Shown piece after piece: positions 36,593 through 51,487 of a stretch of DNA of 64,000 bases. The stretch is taken from contig NW_004457729.1 in assembly GCF_000203815.1 (NCBI RefSeq), positions 2,666,674-2,730,673 of the forward strand, written 5' to 3'. Source of the DNA: Cavenderia fasciculata. Taxonomy: Eukaryota; Evosea; Eumycetozoa; Acytosteliales; Cavenderiaceae. The translations under genes and the position numbers were made by a program. Position 1 is the first letter of the stretch; each line of letters opens with the position of its first letter. The notes under the pieces are model-generated. The model was not told where the DNA came from, searched no databases, and was given only the letters and a program-made list of their open reading frames with translations.

Positions 36593-36674
36593 ACTGCGAA
36601 AAGTTAAAGCTGCAACTCAAGACCACTGAGACCTAGTTATGTTTCTCGGGGTTGCTACTTTAACTTTTCGCAGT
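36593..36674. repeat. Long near-perfect inverted repeat (82-base foldback)
   Basis: A 17-base arm, ACTGCGAAAAGTTAAAG at 36593-36609, is exactly complementary to 36658-36674. After a 2x2 internal loop GCAAC (36612-36616) pairs with GTTGC (36651-36655), then T.G and C-G. Inside the loop GAGA 36628-36631 can pair with TCTC 36644-36647. The shape resembles a microRNA precursor or a small foldback element. No target-site duplication or transposase is evident. Confidence 0.85.
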
Positions 36675-36959
36675 TCATGGGCACTTCTTGCTTACATGGT
36701 AGCTTTTACACGTACTACTATTGTTTCTTTTGGGGATTGGTCTTTATTCTGGCTCTCCAATGATTGAAAGTTGATGGCAAACAGGGAGGAGACATACTTT
36801 GGGCTGTTCTACCTTTGGGTAAGAAAGCATACAAGTCAAATTTGACCTTTTTCCTTGATACAGTCTGGTCTGTGTATTATTGTATTATCTTTTATATAAA
36901 TAAATATTATTGAAATGGTATGAGTACAAGATAACAAATTTAATGATGATCAATCTCCC

Positions 36960-36993
<34 letters not shown>

Positions 36994-37124
36994 AATCTAT
37001 CACACAGACAATCTTTCAACCACACACCTACACCTATCTCTCTTTCTTTATTTGGATAGATAGACAAAGTAATAGGTTGATAGATAAATACTACGTACAT
37101 TTTAGTATAGTATAGTAGAAAGAT

Positions 37125-37216
<92 letters not shown>
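37125..37216 (+). repeat. (CAA)n array in the kinesin-13 5' leader
   Basis: About 30 CAA units lie immediately upstream of the ATG at 37221, so almost certainly in the 5' UTR. In another frame it would encode poly-Q/N/T, but no ATG precedes it in frame. Confidence 0.9.
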
Positions 37217-37217
<1 letters not shown>

Positions 37218-37220
37218 AAC

Positions 37221-40149
<2,929 letters not shown>

Positions 40150-40277
40150 ATTAATTAGACAACAACAAGATAATTAATTTTAATTGTTGTAATTTTAAAC
40201 AAATACTCTGGGAACATTTTAGAGAAGAAATTTATTAAAATGAATGTCTCCTAGAAAGAGTTTTGGTTTGTCTGTTG

Positions 40278-42973
40278 TTATTTATTAGTTTGAATAACTG
40301 ATTTGATGGTAGCCCAATCCTGATCCTTTTCATGAGCACACTGATCTATGTATTGACCCCAATAGTAGTGCAACTGTTGAGTATACTTTTCATAGAGTGA
40401 GTGAGGGTTTTTGGTTGATTGGTTGTTCATGATACGGTATCGAAGATGGTCATAGGACAATCCAAGGTGTTTGAGTGCCCAGCACTTGCCAGCACGGATT
40501 TCCAAAGCGTGTGTCAACATCTTGATTGACAATCGCAATGCATTGTCGCTTTCCTCACCACTCTCCTTTAGATAGGTACTCAATAGATTCTCTGCACCCT
40601 TTTCAAGATGTGTAGCAACGTCGTTGACGAGGAAGTACTCCCAAGAATCCTCTGGCCACTTGGCAGTGTCATTTGGAAGTTTAAAGATTGGATACTTTTC
40701 ATACTCTTTTAATATAATTTGATAGTGGTGACGATCAACATTGACTGGTAAAATTTGTGATGAAAACCCTCTAAATAATGTATAATAATGTTGTTGGAAT
40801 GAATTATCACCGTACTAGCGAGGAAGAAGAAAAAGAAAAAGAAAAAGTTAATGGTTAGGTCAATGTCTTTTTAAAACTTTTTTGTTTGTTTGTTTGTTTG
40901 TTTTAAAACATACTTTAAAATCACCAGAGATGAAAACAGGACGATGTTGATTTGAATCTAAAAATGTTTTTAATGAGAATCCATCATAGAGATTTGGATG
41001 ATAGACTCTTCCTGGGAAAATTACATTTTTGTACACTGGACCTTGAGTGACTGTGAACCAATCCCAACTCATCACTTCGAGACTGATAATATCGACATCG
41101 GTACGAACACCATGACAAAGCTTGAGATACTGTGGGACATTGGTTACAAGGTCACCACCAACCAATAGAATGGCATTTGGTGGAAGGTTTTGTAAAATGG
41201 CATGACCATAATCTCTAAATGAATAATTATCACTTTGATCTTGCATCCAATAATTTAATTGGATTTGATAAATAATCATAACAATAGATACAATTGGTAA
41301 TAAATATCTAAAAAATAAAAATAGAAATTAATTAAATTAATAAATTGGTTTGATCTAATTTTCATGCTCTCTGGTTGTTTAATTACTTTTTGATAGATTG
41401 ATTATATTTTGAAATAATGTTAAATGTTGATTTCAAACCAACACCAATGGCAAGAGAGATGATAACATTTGGTTGCATAAAGAAACGTAAAAATACACCC
41501 TTGTACAATGGTTTTTCAATTGGTAAATTACATAGATTGAAAAAGAATGTTACATAAAAGGTAAATGTAAACAAAATCATTGTACCAATTGATTTGGATT
41601 GGAAACTCCTACAAAAATAAATAAATAATAAATAAATAGAATGTTCATATTTTTTCTCTTTTACTTATTTCTTTTGACTTACTTAAAATTACTACCTAAT
41701 AATAAAGATAATAAACCAATCAAGGCAAAAACAACACCAACGGTAGAGAATTGATCAGAGAGATTGGTAAAGTACAAAATGATTCGATCGATGAGTTGAG
41801 TGGTACCACTGTCACCACTGTACAGTTGCAAAGTACCGTATTCCTGACGAAGGAAATGAGTGATGAACCCAGAGACGGTGGCGGTATTGCCCCAAGAGTA
41901 TTGAACCTTGTTGACACGTGGTGAAACAAACAAATAGAGATAGGGTGACAGTCCGGCAAGTGCACAGAGCGACATGTTGGCCAAAGACTTGGTTGTCCAA
42001 AACTGGTCACGTCCGCCAATCAACATCAACCAAAATGCAAATGGGGCGACAATGACAACCAATGTATGTTGGTTGGTGAGACCCAATCCACAAACAAATG
42101 CCGATAGATACCCAATACGTTCGGATGTCCAAAATGAAGTGTTGTGTACTTGATCTTCGTAGATTCTGACACGAACATACCACACTGACATTAACATGAT
42201 AAGTGCAACAAAGAGATTATTGATCGAAAATACCTCTCCCTGAATTTGATAGCACCAAATCAATGGTGAAAATGTAAATAAATATGCTGATACCATTCCA
42301 CACCAATTATCATTTATCCATCTAAATTAATATTAAATAAATGATTAATATTTTGATCAACCTTTTGATTTGGTGTGCTATTATTATACATTACAATTTA
42401 ATGACTAGATAGATGACAGATGAACAAATTGCACCGAAAAAGGAAGACATTGTTGATACCTTCCATGCAACGGTACCAAACGGAATGATGCTATCAAAGA
42501 AATGACCAAACATGGTAAATAAAGGGTATCCGGGTGGATGAGCAATACCAAGTTGATGTGCTGTAATAATCAATTCTCCAGCATCACCTATATAAACAAA
42601 CAACATAGTGTTTGATAATAATTAGTATCTATCTATCTATCTAAATCTAGTTTCATTTTTAAAATTGATGCAATTGCATACCTCCAGATACATCGGGATA
42701 TTGAGTCTTTACATAGATTATAAAAGAGGTGATAAAGATGAATAGAGAGTATAGTATATTGGTTCTAAACTCTTCTCTAGTGATCAATGAATATGAACCA
42801 TCCTCCCAATTCAACATATTCTTTGCCCATTGATATCTTATTTTAGTCTTTTCATCTTGATCTTGATTGTTGTTAAAGGTTGATGATGTTGTCTGTGATG
42901 TAATTACATGAGATGTATTTGATGATAACACCTTTTTACGTCCACCTCCTCCTCTTTTTATTGGTGTAGACAT
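40278..42973 (-). CDS. TMEM260-like (DUF2723) multi-pass protein O-glycosyltransferase
   Basis: Six exons: 42973-42682, 42587-42395, 42321-41683, 41608-41387, 41307-40914, 40814-40278; all phases agree, 758 residues. After a basic Ser/Thr-rich N-terminus comes a first membrane helix and the family signature GDAGELIITAHQLGIAHPPGYPLF, with the acidic residue expected at the active site of GT-C enzymes. About ten hydrophobic segments follow (ICSSVIYLVIKLW, AFVCGLGLTNQHTLVVIVAPFAFWLML, FALIGLLSLLLG). The soluble C-terminal part has GDLVTNVPQYLKLCHGVRTDVDIISLEVMSW and a helical tail. Human TMEM260 is an ER O-mannosyltransferase for receptor ectodomains (knowledge); the amoeba substrate is unknown. 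Confidence 0.9.
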
Positions 42974-43422
42974 CCTCTTCCTCTTTCTTTATCTACACTT
43001 TACTTTAAATCTAATACAACATTCTTGACAAAAATAGAGTGTTGGTTTTGACACAGACCAAAAGCAGCAAGATTTGGACGAACTTCGAAAAAACATGCAC
43101 AAACACCATCCATAAAACGATCATTGCTTGCTCTCATTCAAATTTTATCAATCATATATTTGTAGTTTATTTATTTATTTTAAAGAAAGAATATAAAAGG
43201 TAGGATAACATAGAAATAGATCATAGATAGATGATGAAGAGAGAGAAAGAGAAAAGAAGGAGAATGAAACAAACGACAGAATCATGATGATGATGATTGA
43301 TCACGATGAAAGAAACGAATAGACTTGACATTAACATTGACGATCTTTTACTTGTTGTTATGATACTTTAGAGCTTTGTATTCTCGATATATAATTAATA
43401 GATAGATTAGATTAGATTTAGA
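42974..43422. other. Divergent intergenic region
   Basis: About 450 bases between the TMEM260-like and uL23m gene starts. AT-rich, with GA and GAT repeats; nothing else recognised. Confidence 0.5.
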
Positions 43423-43752
43423 ATGGAGATTGCTAAACAAACAGCCCAAAAGGCAACCAAATATTGGAACAATATCTTCTTCCCAAACATGCAAATGACA
43501 GTCATTAGAAAGTCATTTGAACAATTCCCACAGACCAGAAAGTTAGAGTTCCGTACCTCTTGCGATGTTGGAAAGTTGGATATCAAGGGATACATGAAGT
43601 CTGTCTACAATGTCGATGTACCAAAAGTAAACACTCTCAACGTTCAAGGAAGAGTAAAGAGACAAGGAACCAAGAGAGCTTTCAGACAAAAGGATTGGAA
43701 AAAGGCTATCATCACTGTCGATCCATCAGATGTACAATCATTGAAAAGATAA
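43423..43752 (+). CDS. mrpl23: Mitochondrial ribosomal protein uL23m (L23)
   Basis: Single exon, 109 residues, ATG at 43423. The sequence FFPNMQMTVIRKSFEQFPQTRKLEFRTSCDVGKLDIKGYMKSVYNVDVPKVNT followed by VQGRVKRQGTKRAFRQKDWKKAIITVD (here split to note landmarks) matches the small uL23m family: a ferredoxin-like RNA-binding fold near the exit tunnel of the mitochondrial large subunit. Length is normal for protist members. There is no long presequence; the amphipathic first 15 residues may serve in targeting. Confidence 0.92.
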   Translation: MEIAKQTAQKATKYWNNIFFPNMQMTVIRKSFEQFPQTRKLEFRTSCDVGKLDIKGYMKSVYNVDVPKVNTLNVQGRVKRQGTKRAFRQKDWKKAIITVDPSDVQSLKR

Positions 43753-44705
43753 AAGCAAAGAAGAAGAATAACGAAGAAAAATAAATCACCAACTATCAAA
43801 AATAACAAATAACGAATAATGACAATGACATAATAGTAATAGTGAATACTATAGTACTATGAACGCTATTACCAAGATCTGTATGGACAGTCTCTTCTCG
43901 TCAACACATCATATCATTCTACTCTTTTTATCAACTCATTGAAGATAGATAGATCTTTAGCCTGGTTCAATCAAAGGTCGTGCAAAGATATCTATCAATC
44001 AATACCATCGTCACTTTGATCTTAGGTCGAATCTTCCTCAACCCGGGGACCTCCGAAGGAAGAGGTCATGGAACAGTTGCACTCAATTCGATCAAGTACG
44101 ATGAATTCTATTATGAAAAATCGTTCGTGACAGAAACTTTTTGGGAAAGTTCAGGCACTGTGTGGAATCAAATTACAACTAAAAAGAATACTATTTATAT
44201 TTATAGTTGGTAAACTTTAAAGAAAATGCGAGATAAGACCTTTTCCACACAGGTTGGGGTAATTCAGTTCCCGATCCCAAACTAGTTTAATTAAACATAC
44301 TAACTTGTCCATTGTCTTTTTGTTTTGATTCATCATCTCATTTTCATCGATTGACCCGAAAAAGTGCCAACCTAGTAACCCGCAAGATATTTCTCAAGCT
44401 TGGGGGCGATAATAAACAACCTGTGAAGATTAATTTCCGCACTCAAGCTTGTAAGAATATCTCAATCAAACAAAACACTACACACTAGTACTAACCAACT
44501 TCATTCCATTTATCACTTTACTATTCTCTCTCTTTCTTTTGTACATACACATCATCAACATTTTACACTTTTTTTTTTTGTAAATCATTTTTGTAATTTA
44601 TTAAAATAGCAATCATCAATCATAATCAATCATTTAGTTCGAGTAGGATATATATAAATAGGAAAGAGATACATATAGATTTATAAATATATATAGATAA
44701 ATAGA
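43753..44705. other. Intergenic region with a less AT-rich, complex block
   Basis: About 950 bases. The block 43860-44480 is more complex than ordinary intergenic DNA. It has a small hairpin GACCTC-N8-GAGGTC near 44049, and the decamer CTCAAGCTTG occurs twice (44392-44401 and 44438-44447). The open frame 43980-44213 has no ATG and no recognisable protein features. I see no gene; it is probably the promoter of the GPCR gene at 44706. Confidence 0.5.
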
Positions 44706-45961
44706 ATGATAATAGACTATTTTACAGATAATAATAGTAATGGAAATATGGCGAACACAATGACGACGACGGTTGATCCCACCACCTCCATTGCAATGAT
44801 GAATACAACAAGAGACACTATTATTCAAGGTAGTAATGGTGAATCAAATTACGAATTGTCAGTACACCAAAGAGATATTCTGCACTATGTGTTGATTGGA
44901 TCGTCGTGTATGACATTGGCAGGCACGCTCCTCGTCATAACGACCTACCTCATCAAATATCTAAAAGGGTTGCACAACAAGGAAGATGGCGCAAAAATGA
45001 TCTTTCTACTCAATCTACCTGGTTTCATTGGATCATTCTTTTGGTTTCCTTGGGAGAGTGTCTACAATGAAACTTTTTGTACCATCCAAGCCTCTGGAAT
45101 ACAATTTTGTGAATTGGCAGCTCTATGTTGGTCATCTTGTATAGTATTTACTTTTTTATCTGTAGTTTGTATGTAAAATTAACCCATCACATTCAACATG
45201 CTTCAATTTGATATTAAAATTAACTTTCTTTTTTTTTAGTAAATAATAAGAAAACATCGAAAGCACCAGAAACCAATTTTAAAATATTCCATTTTGTATC
45301 TTGGGGTGTCCCATTGTTGAGTTTGATACCATGTTATGTGTTTGGCTTATTTGGGCCTCTCACAGGCCCATGGTGTTGGATATCTAACCCTGGTGTAAGA
45401 CTATTGGTTTATATCCCCGGTCTAGCCATCGTCTTATTTATTACAATCTCCTATGTCTATCTTCGTATTAAACTTGGTAAACAAGATGGTTATGGATTTA
45501 TAACAGGTAGATTCTTTTATTTTATTTTAGCTTCTTTAATTTGTCAAGTATGTACAATCCAACCAAAACTATAAGTAATATTAGATATTAATTAATATAT
45601 ATTTTATTATTTTTTTATATTTTAGTTACCATCACTTGTAAATAGAGTTCAAAACTATCTTTATCCACAAAATCCGATATTTGTATTGTATCTGTTACAA
45701 TCGATATTCCAACCACTTCAAGGATTCATCAATTCGATGGTATATGGAATTATTGACGAATATTTCTTTGGCACATACAGAGAGTTCTTTTCGTGTTTTG
45801 GATGTTGTCGACCAAAACAATCATTTTCAAATGGATCCGGAGGTAAAGACACATTTGGACCCATATCCGATCACACTAGTTTACTCATCGACTATGATAA
45901 CAACAGTCAAAGATTTTCAAAAAATTCTTTACCCTATCATTATAATATTAATGGTAGATAG
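44706..45961 (+). CDS. cAMP-receptor-like (CRL/GPR157-type) GPCR
   Basis: Exons 44706-45168, 45240-45547, 45626-45961 join in frame to give 368 residues. The extracellular N-terminus is Thr/Asn-rich with NxT/S sites. Seven hydrophobic segments follow: HYVLIGSSCMTLAGTLLVITTYL, MIFLLNLPGFIGSFFWFPW, ELAALCWSSCIVFTFLSVV, FHFVSWGVPLLSLIPCYVFGLFG, LLVYIPGLAIVLFITISYVYL, FYFILASLICQLPSLVNRVQ and FVLYLLQSIFQPLQGFINSMVYG. The CTIQASGIQF and GPWCWISNPG cysteines fit the usual disulphide, and the FxSWGVPL and WCWI motifs place it in the cAR/CRL class. The ligand is unknown. The tail is short and Ser/Asn-rich. Confidence 0.88.
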
Positions 45962-46129
45962 AGGAGATAGAGATAGATAGACAAACAACAAGACAATAGT
46001 AGTATCATTTAGTTGGTAAATTGTAGTAATATCACAAACAAAACAAAACAAAATTAATAATAATTATAAATCATAATTATATTTTTAAATATATATATAA
46101 TATCCGTTTTGATTTCTTATTATTATTAT

Positions 46130-47731
46130 TTATTCTTTTACCCAAAAACTATTATAATAATCTACAAGGTATTTACTATACTCTGCAAAATCTTTTGGTT
46201 CAAATTTTGATTTGTTGTTGATTAAAAGAATGGCACCAATTGAGATGTCTCTGTAGAGTGAAGCAACGTCATCAAAGAATATGACTGAATTGGCATCACT
46301 TACGTCGGCACTGGATAAATCCTGATAGATAGAGTTGGAGTAGTCTGCAATGGCATCGATTTCCTCTGTTCTAGCCTTTTTGATTGTTTTACCCTTCTTG
46401 GCGAGGAAATCAGTCAACGAAAACTGATTCTCCTTGTTGATTCTTTCCGATACAAAATTGATCATTGTATCGATTGTCTTTATCAATAAATTCATTCTTG
46501 GTATTAAATATGCTTCACCACAATCGATCATCTTACTCTCCAAATCACGTGCCAAGTCTAATGCTTCTCTATACTTTTTCAAATGTCTCAAACAATCTAT
46601 TTGAATTTCCATCATTGCCATTGTTTCTCCCTTTAAAATGAAATAAAATAAAATGAATTAGTTATATATATATATTTAAATAACTATTGTTCTTTCTACT
46701 ATACATACAATATCTTCATTTGGATGATTAAAAGAATCAACTATAACATTGTAGGCACGTGCATGCAGATTAATATCCATGAGTGTTTTAGCAAGTACTA
46801 GAGAGGTGGCATGATGAGTTGGATGATAACTGAGAGCAGTTTGGAATGCACCTACTGCCTTTTCATTCATATTTCTGTATTGGAATAGTTGTCCGAGTCG
46901 AAGTGCACTCTCGTGTACAATCATAGTGGCAACGAGACCAAGTGTTTCCTTTGGCTTCTTGTTGCTGAGGTCAATGACACGTTGGAACAACTTTTCAGCT
47001 TCTGGCAACTGTCCGTACGATGTTAGACATGTTCCCAGTCCAAGCATTGCATTGATGTTTTCAGTCTCTTTGAACAACACCTTTTTAAAGAGTCCTGATA
47101 CTTCGGCAGTATAGTCTCCACGTGCGACACAACTCGATGCCAACAACAACATATTGGCAGTATTGTCGGGTGCAATCTTGAGGACACGTCTGTACACGTC
47201 CTCAGCACTCTCGTACATATCCATCTTGTGATAGTATGATGCCAATTGATGCAAGTGGTGTACCATGTCACCCATAGCCACCTTTTGTCTGATCATCAAC
47301 TCTATCGACTTTCTCAAGTCTTTGACAGCGTGTTCATAGTCTCCCAACTTTTCACCATAGATTGTCGAGCTCTTTAGATGGCTCTTGTAGTTGTTTGCAT
47401 CCAATTCAACCAATTTATCGGCCAACTTTTGCATCACATCTCTATGACTTGGATCATTTGAATGGTAATAGTAATCAAGGTTCTTATTCAATTCTTCCAA
47501 TATTGATTCTTGTGTTGTTGAACTACTAAATTCTCTTTTATATGAAGGTGAAGGTGTCATAGTTGTAGTTGCAGTTGTAGTCTTTACATTGCTATTGTTA
47601 TTAGCATAACCAAATACCATATTACTTATACCACTCCATCTTGAACTATTACTGTTAACGTTTGACATTGATGATGCTGATAGTACATTAAATCTAATCT
47701 TTGGACTATACTCTACTATGATTCTTTTCAT
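46130..47731 (-). CDS. TPR-repeat protein, function unknown
   Basis: Exons 47731-46709 and 46630-46130, phase 0, 507 residues. A basic, Ser/Asn-rich N-terminal 60 residues (MKRIIVEYSPKIRFNVLSASSMSNV) could be a mitochondrial targeting sequence (inference). From about residue 75 TPR-like helix pairs follow: GDYEHAVKDLRKSIELM, QLASYYHKMDMYESAEDVYRRVLKIAPDN, AMLGLGTCLTSYGQLPEAEKLFQRVIDLSN, RLGQLFQYRNMNEKAVGAFQTALSYHPTH and DCLRHLKKYREALDLARDLES. The last 110 residues are helical without clear repeats. Probably a scaffold; no specific family recognised. Confidence 0.85.
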
Positions 47732-48580
47732 TGTAACTTATCTATCTATCCTTTTAGATTAGATATATTGTTTGATTAAATTGATCTTTGAGAGCACGTC
47801 AAGCTAATTTGGAGCTTTGTAAAAAACCTGATTACATAGTTTTGTAAATTGTGTTCGTCTTTTTTGGCAAACAAACAATAAAAATTAATTTTAATCTTTT
47901 TTCTTGTGCGGCTTTGGTGTTGCAGACAAAAGGAAGCAGAGACACATTCGTTTTTTCATAATTTATCTCTTCAAAAGGTATGAATCAAATCATTTATAGT
48001 CAACACAGAGAAAAGAATCAAATAACAAATATGGGGTATCGGACTGATGAAAATTTAATGCTACTTCTGACGGCCTGATGAGTTTAACACTATCATCAAG
48101 ATCTCTGAACCAATACCTCCTAATATTTGTTCTTTTCTCTATCTCTCTCTTTTAAACATATAAACTAACTTTTTCAATTTCTTTTTAACAGATATTAAAA
48201 ATAGTTTAGTTAACTCTCTCTTGATCATAATACGTACCTTACCCTTTGAATGTGAATGTGAATGAACAATATTATTATAAGCTTAAATAAAAATGATCAT
48301 TTATTTAGACAATACAACATATATTCTTTTTTTGACTTTTTATTATCTCTTAATATTATTAATATTAAACTTGTTAAAACCATTTCAGACATTCTATGTG
48401 ACAGTATTATTAGTACGAATAAAAAAATAATATAAATATTAAATTTTCGGGCTCGATCAACTGACATCAAATCATCATCCAAAAATTCTAATAATTATTT
48501 CGTATTCATATTTCATATATATATATCTATATTTATATATTTATATATCTTTCTTATTATTCAATTTAATATATACATAA
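47732..48580. other. Divergent intergenic region carrying the U24 snoRNA
   Basis: About 850 bases between the TPR gene and the TULIP-like gene. The only structured element I see is the snoRNA at 48033-48119. The rest is AT-rich, with an AATATT-rich stretch at 48350-48440 and TATA repeats before the ATG at 48581. I saw no clear upstream DUSE-type promoter box. Confidence 0.6.
48033..48119 (+). ncRNA. U24: Box C/D snoRNA, U24 (SNORD24/yeast U24) orthologue
   Basis: Full C/D architecture: box C CTGATGA 48044-48050, box D' CTGA 48067-48070, box C' CTGATGA 48075-48081, box D CTGA 48105-48108. Flanks 48033-48042 and 48110-48119 form a terminal stem of about 10 pairs with one mismatch and one G-U. 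The guide before D (48089-48104) pairs over 16 positions, two of them G-U, with the conserved LSU rRNA stretch AGATCTTGGTGGTAGT. The base opposite position 5 is the C that corresponds to yeast 25S Cm1437. The guide before D' pairs with AGTAGCA in the adjoining rRNA and puts position 5 on the A equivalent to Am1449. Both are known yeast U24 sites. The rRNA sequence is from memory. C and C' start with C rather than the usual purine. Confidence 0.87.
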
Positions 48581-50527
48581 ATGGAAGAAGAAGTATCAGA
48601 TGAATCAATATCATTAGAGGAGGAGGAGGAAGAGGAAGAAGAAGAACTAGATGAGAGCATAGAGATTGAGGTAGTGCAACATGGTAGAGTATTAATAGAA
48701 CACTCTAACCAATTGATGAATGAAATCAAGGCGATGGAGAGTGGAAAGGAACTATTTCAAGAGGGTAAAACATTGGTAGACACTATCATGAAAAAGGAGG
48801 AAGCCAAACAACTGATGGAGAAGGGTATGGAGTTGTTGGCAAAGGCAAAGCAGAATAAAGAGGCACAAGCAATCCTTGGAGAATACAAAGATGTCTTGAA
48901 CTACTTTAAGAATGAAGAAAAGGTTAAAGACATGTTGCAACAAGGAAAGAACCTTTTAGAGAGCATCAAGTCAAAGGATGCAACCGTAACAAGAGAACAA
49001 ATTGAATCACTTTTCAAGAATGGCAGTTCACTCATCAAAGAGTTTAAAGACAAGGAACAAAGCTCACTCTACATTGAAAGAATGAAAAAGATGTTCTTTG
49101 ACATCAAAGAAGAAGAGAAAACTAGAATCACCATTCAAAAAGGTATTGCTGAAGGAAAGAAATGGGTTGATTCTTTAAAAGAAAAAGATCCAACTTTTAA
49201 ATCAATTGTTGATGTAAATATCTATATATATAGATAAATAATATAAACATAACTAAAGAGGTTTTTGATTAACTAATATAACATTTTATATTTAGGAAGG
49301 AGAAGAAATATTTAATCAATTAAAGGGTAACAAAGAAGTTACATCATTGTTGGATGATGGAAAGAGTGTATTGTTGGACTTTTTATCCGATGATTCCAAA
49401 CATTTCTCAAGAGATAGTCCGGAAATCAAAGCTTTGATAGAGAGAGGTGGCAAGTTGGCTACAAATGTACATGAACAAATTAAATCAAACAAACTAGTTG
49501 GTGAAATCACCCAAAAAGAAGATTTCAAAAACATCTTGGAAAAGGGTGGAAAGTTTGTAAAGGAAGTTAAATCAAAACAACAATTAATTGACTTTTTAAA
49601 ACAAAACAAAGAGTATGTAGAAAATATATTGTTTGTTATAATTTAATTGGAAATAACAATATTAATTATTATTATTCTTACTTTTTTTTCTTTAGTTTTA
49701 TTAAAGAAATTAAAAATACAATTGTACCATTTATAACAGATCAATTATTAAAGGTTCAAATACCAACTGTAAATGGAGTTGCAAAAGGATTTAAATATAG
49801 TATAGCTAAACTTGTTTTTGCAGGCTTGGGAATCAAACCTGAAAATGTAAATGTGGACTTTGGAGAGAATAACAAGAGCATCACTGTATCGGTCAATGAC
49901 TTTACTGCACAACTTAAAAACTTTGAATGGTCGTTTAATCAAGAAGGTTTCCCATATTTCAAGGATGTTGGTACTGCCAATGCTGACGCTAGTCGTGGAC
50001 GTTGTTCTATCACCTTTGAAATTGAAACTAAACCTACTACAGAACCAAATACTCCAACACAGGAGACTTCCATCGGTGGTATAGATAGTCCATCTACCTC
50101 TAGCTCAGAGGTCATTAAATCACCACCCAATCAATCCAATAGTCTATTAAACTCTACACCAGAGATTAAAATTACAGAGATTGTATTCAATATTGAACAG
50201 TTGGAAGTTATCATTCAAAAAGGAAAGGCAAAATGGTTGTACAATCTCATTATTAGCAAGTTTTCAGAGACAATTACAACCACTGTCGAGACTAGAATCA
50301 AGAATACTATCACTCAACATCTAAATACACTCACTACCAAAATTAACGAATTGGTTGGTGAGTATTGGCTTAAACTTGTATCTAAATTTACTCCTTCAAA
50401 CTCTCCTCAAACTGATAAAATTACAACCATTGAAAATACTCAAGATGAACAAGAGCAAGAAAAAGAAGAGGTTGACAAAAAAGTAGATATTAATATGTTA
50501 TCAATTACTGCTGAATCTTCTTCTTAA
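48581..50527 (+). CDS. Helical protein with a C-terminal TULIP/BPI-like lipid-binding domain
   Basis: Exons 48581-49213, 49296-49612, 49696-50527, phases consistent, 593 residues. The start is acidic (SLEEEEEEEEEELDESIEIE). Residues 40-315 are helical, Lys/Glu-rich repeats of about 30 residues (GKELFQEGKTLVDTIMKKEEAKQLMEKGMELL; VKDMLQQGKNLLESIKSKD; FKNILEKGGKFVKEVKSKQQL). The C-terminal part has VQIPTVNGVAKGFKYSIAKLVFAG and ITVSVNDFTAQLKNFEWSFNQEGFPYFKDVGTANA, which resembles the BPI/LBP and fungal HAM1-like TULIP fold (bulky residues alternating, FEW, GFPY, G-x-A). A lipid-transfer or membrane role is inferred. The last 60 residues are acidic and disordered. Confidence 0.8.
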
Positions 50528-50530
50528 ATC

Positions 50531-50531
50531 A

Positions 50532-50572
<41 letters not shown>
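50531..50572 (+). repeat. (AAT)n microsatellite in the 3' UTR
   Basis: About 14 AAT/TAA units just after the stop codon of the TULIP-like gene. Confidence 0.85.
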
Positions 50573-50576
<4 letters not shown>

Positions 50577-50781
50577 CAACTAATAATATTAACCATCCAA
50601 ACCCCTAAAATATATCAATATATATATTTCTTTTTCTTTTCTTTTTACAAAAATTACAATTCTTCTTCTTCTTCTTCTTTTATTGGATGTAAGATGAATG
50701 ATGATCATTTATATTATTAGATTACATGGACATTTGGAATGTTCCTAATTTTGAATATATATTTGTTTGTTTGTCATCTCC

Positions 50782-51487
50782 CTATCTCCTTACACCTGTA
50801 AACAATGCAAACTTTTCTTTTGCAGTTTCAATGGCATTATTTAAATCTGTTAAACTTTGATCACTGACAGGTGTTCTACCAGCTATAATCTCTTCATCCA
50901 CCTCAAATATAATTCTATATATACAAAATAAAAAAGAGTTAGTCAGCTGGAAATATATTTAAATATATATTGAATGGTTGGTTGTTCAAATTTTACCCAT
51001 CACTAATAACTTCATCAATGTACATAACCAAAGTAGAATAATTTGATAGTAAACCCTTCTTTGAAATATAGTTTGATTCCTCTGTTTGACAAACTCTTCT
51101 CATGCAATTGAGAAGTGCCTGTAAAACATCGGCCAATGCCAATTCATTGAGACTATCATTATTCTTACCAACCACAAATACCACAACGTCACCAGTCTTG
51201 CAACCAACTGCTATATGATTATCAATTACTTCCAATTCACCTGTTTGCAACAGAACAAAAGAGAGTAGATGTCAATAATCACTGTACAGACAGATGTTGT
51301 AGTTTATAGTCTCGTAGAGATACAAACAATTTGTTCCTTTGGACTTTTGATGTAACTTTAACTCAAAGTCTCTTCTTGACTTTTCATTCTTTAACTCTTC
51401 ACTATCTTGATCATAGAATGTGCTACATATTCTTTTCCCATTGGTATCCATTATAATGACCGCTTTAACTTGGTATAATAAATCCAT
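50782..51487 (-). CDS. copZ: Coatomer (COPI) zeta subunit
   Basis: Small longin-fold subunit of the COPI coat that drives Golgi-to-ER and intra-Golgi vesicles (family knowledge). Exons 51487-51328, 51240-50997, 50914-50782; phases agree, 178 residues. The start MDLLYQVKAVIIMDTNGKRICSTFYDQD is the zeta-COP opening (LYTVKAILILDNDG-like). It is followed by GCKTGDVVVFVVGKNNDSLNELALADVLQALLNCM and LVMYIDEVISDGIIFEVDEEII, matching family beta strands and the Asp/Glu-rich C-terminal region. Length is typical. The first donor is GTTTGT, less common than GTATGT, but gives the only in-frame joint. Confidence 0.9.

Larger units (their letters stand above)
36287..37220. other. Intergenic region upstream of kinesin-13 with foldback and triplet tract
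   Basis: About 930 bases. It includes a less AT-rich block at 36570-36870 that contains the long inverted repeat annotated separately, a poly-T of about 25 at 36965-36989, and the CAA array directly before the kinesin ATG. No ORF is supported. Confidence 0.55.

Noticed and set aside
43980-44213. 77-codon intergenic frame
   Set aside because: It has no ATG start, no recognisable motif, and lies in a promoter-like block.
44247-44326. Possible minus-strand box C/D snoRNA (ATGATGA ... CTGA)
   Set aside because: No terminal stem, no C'/D' pair, and no recognisable rRNA complementarity.
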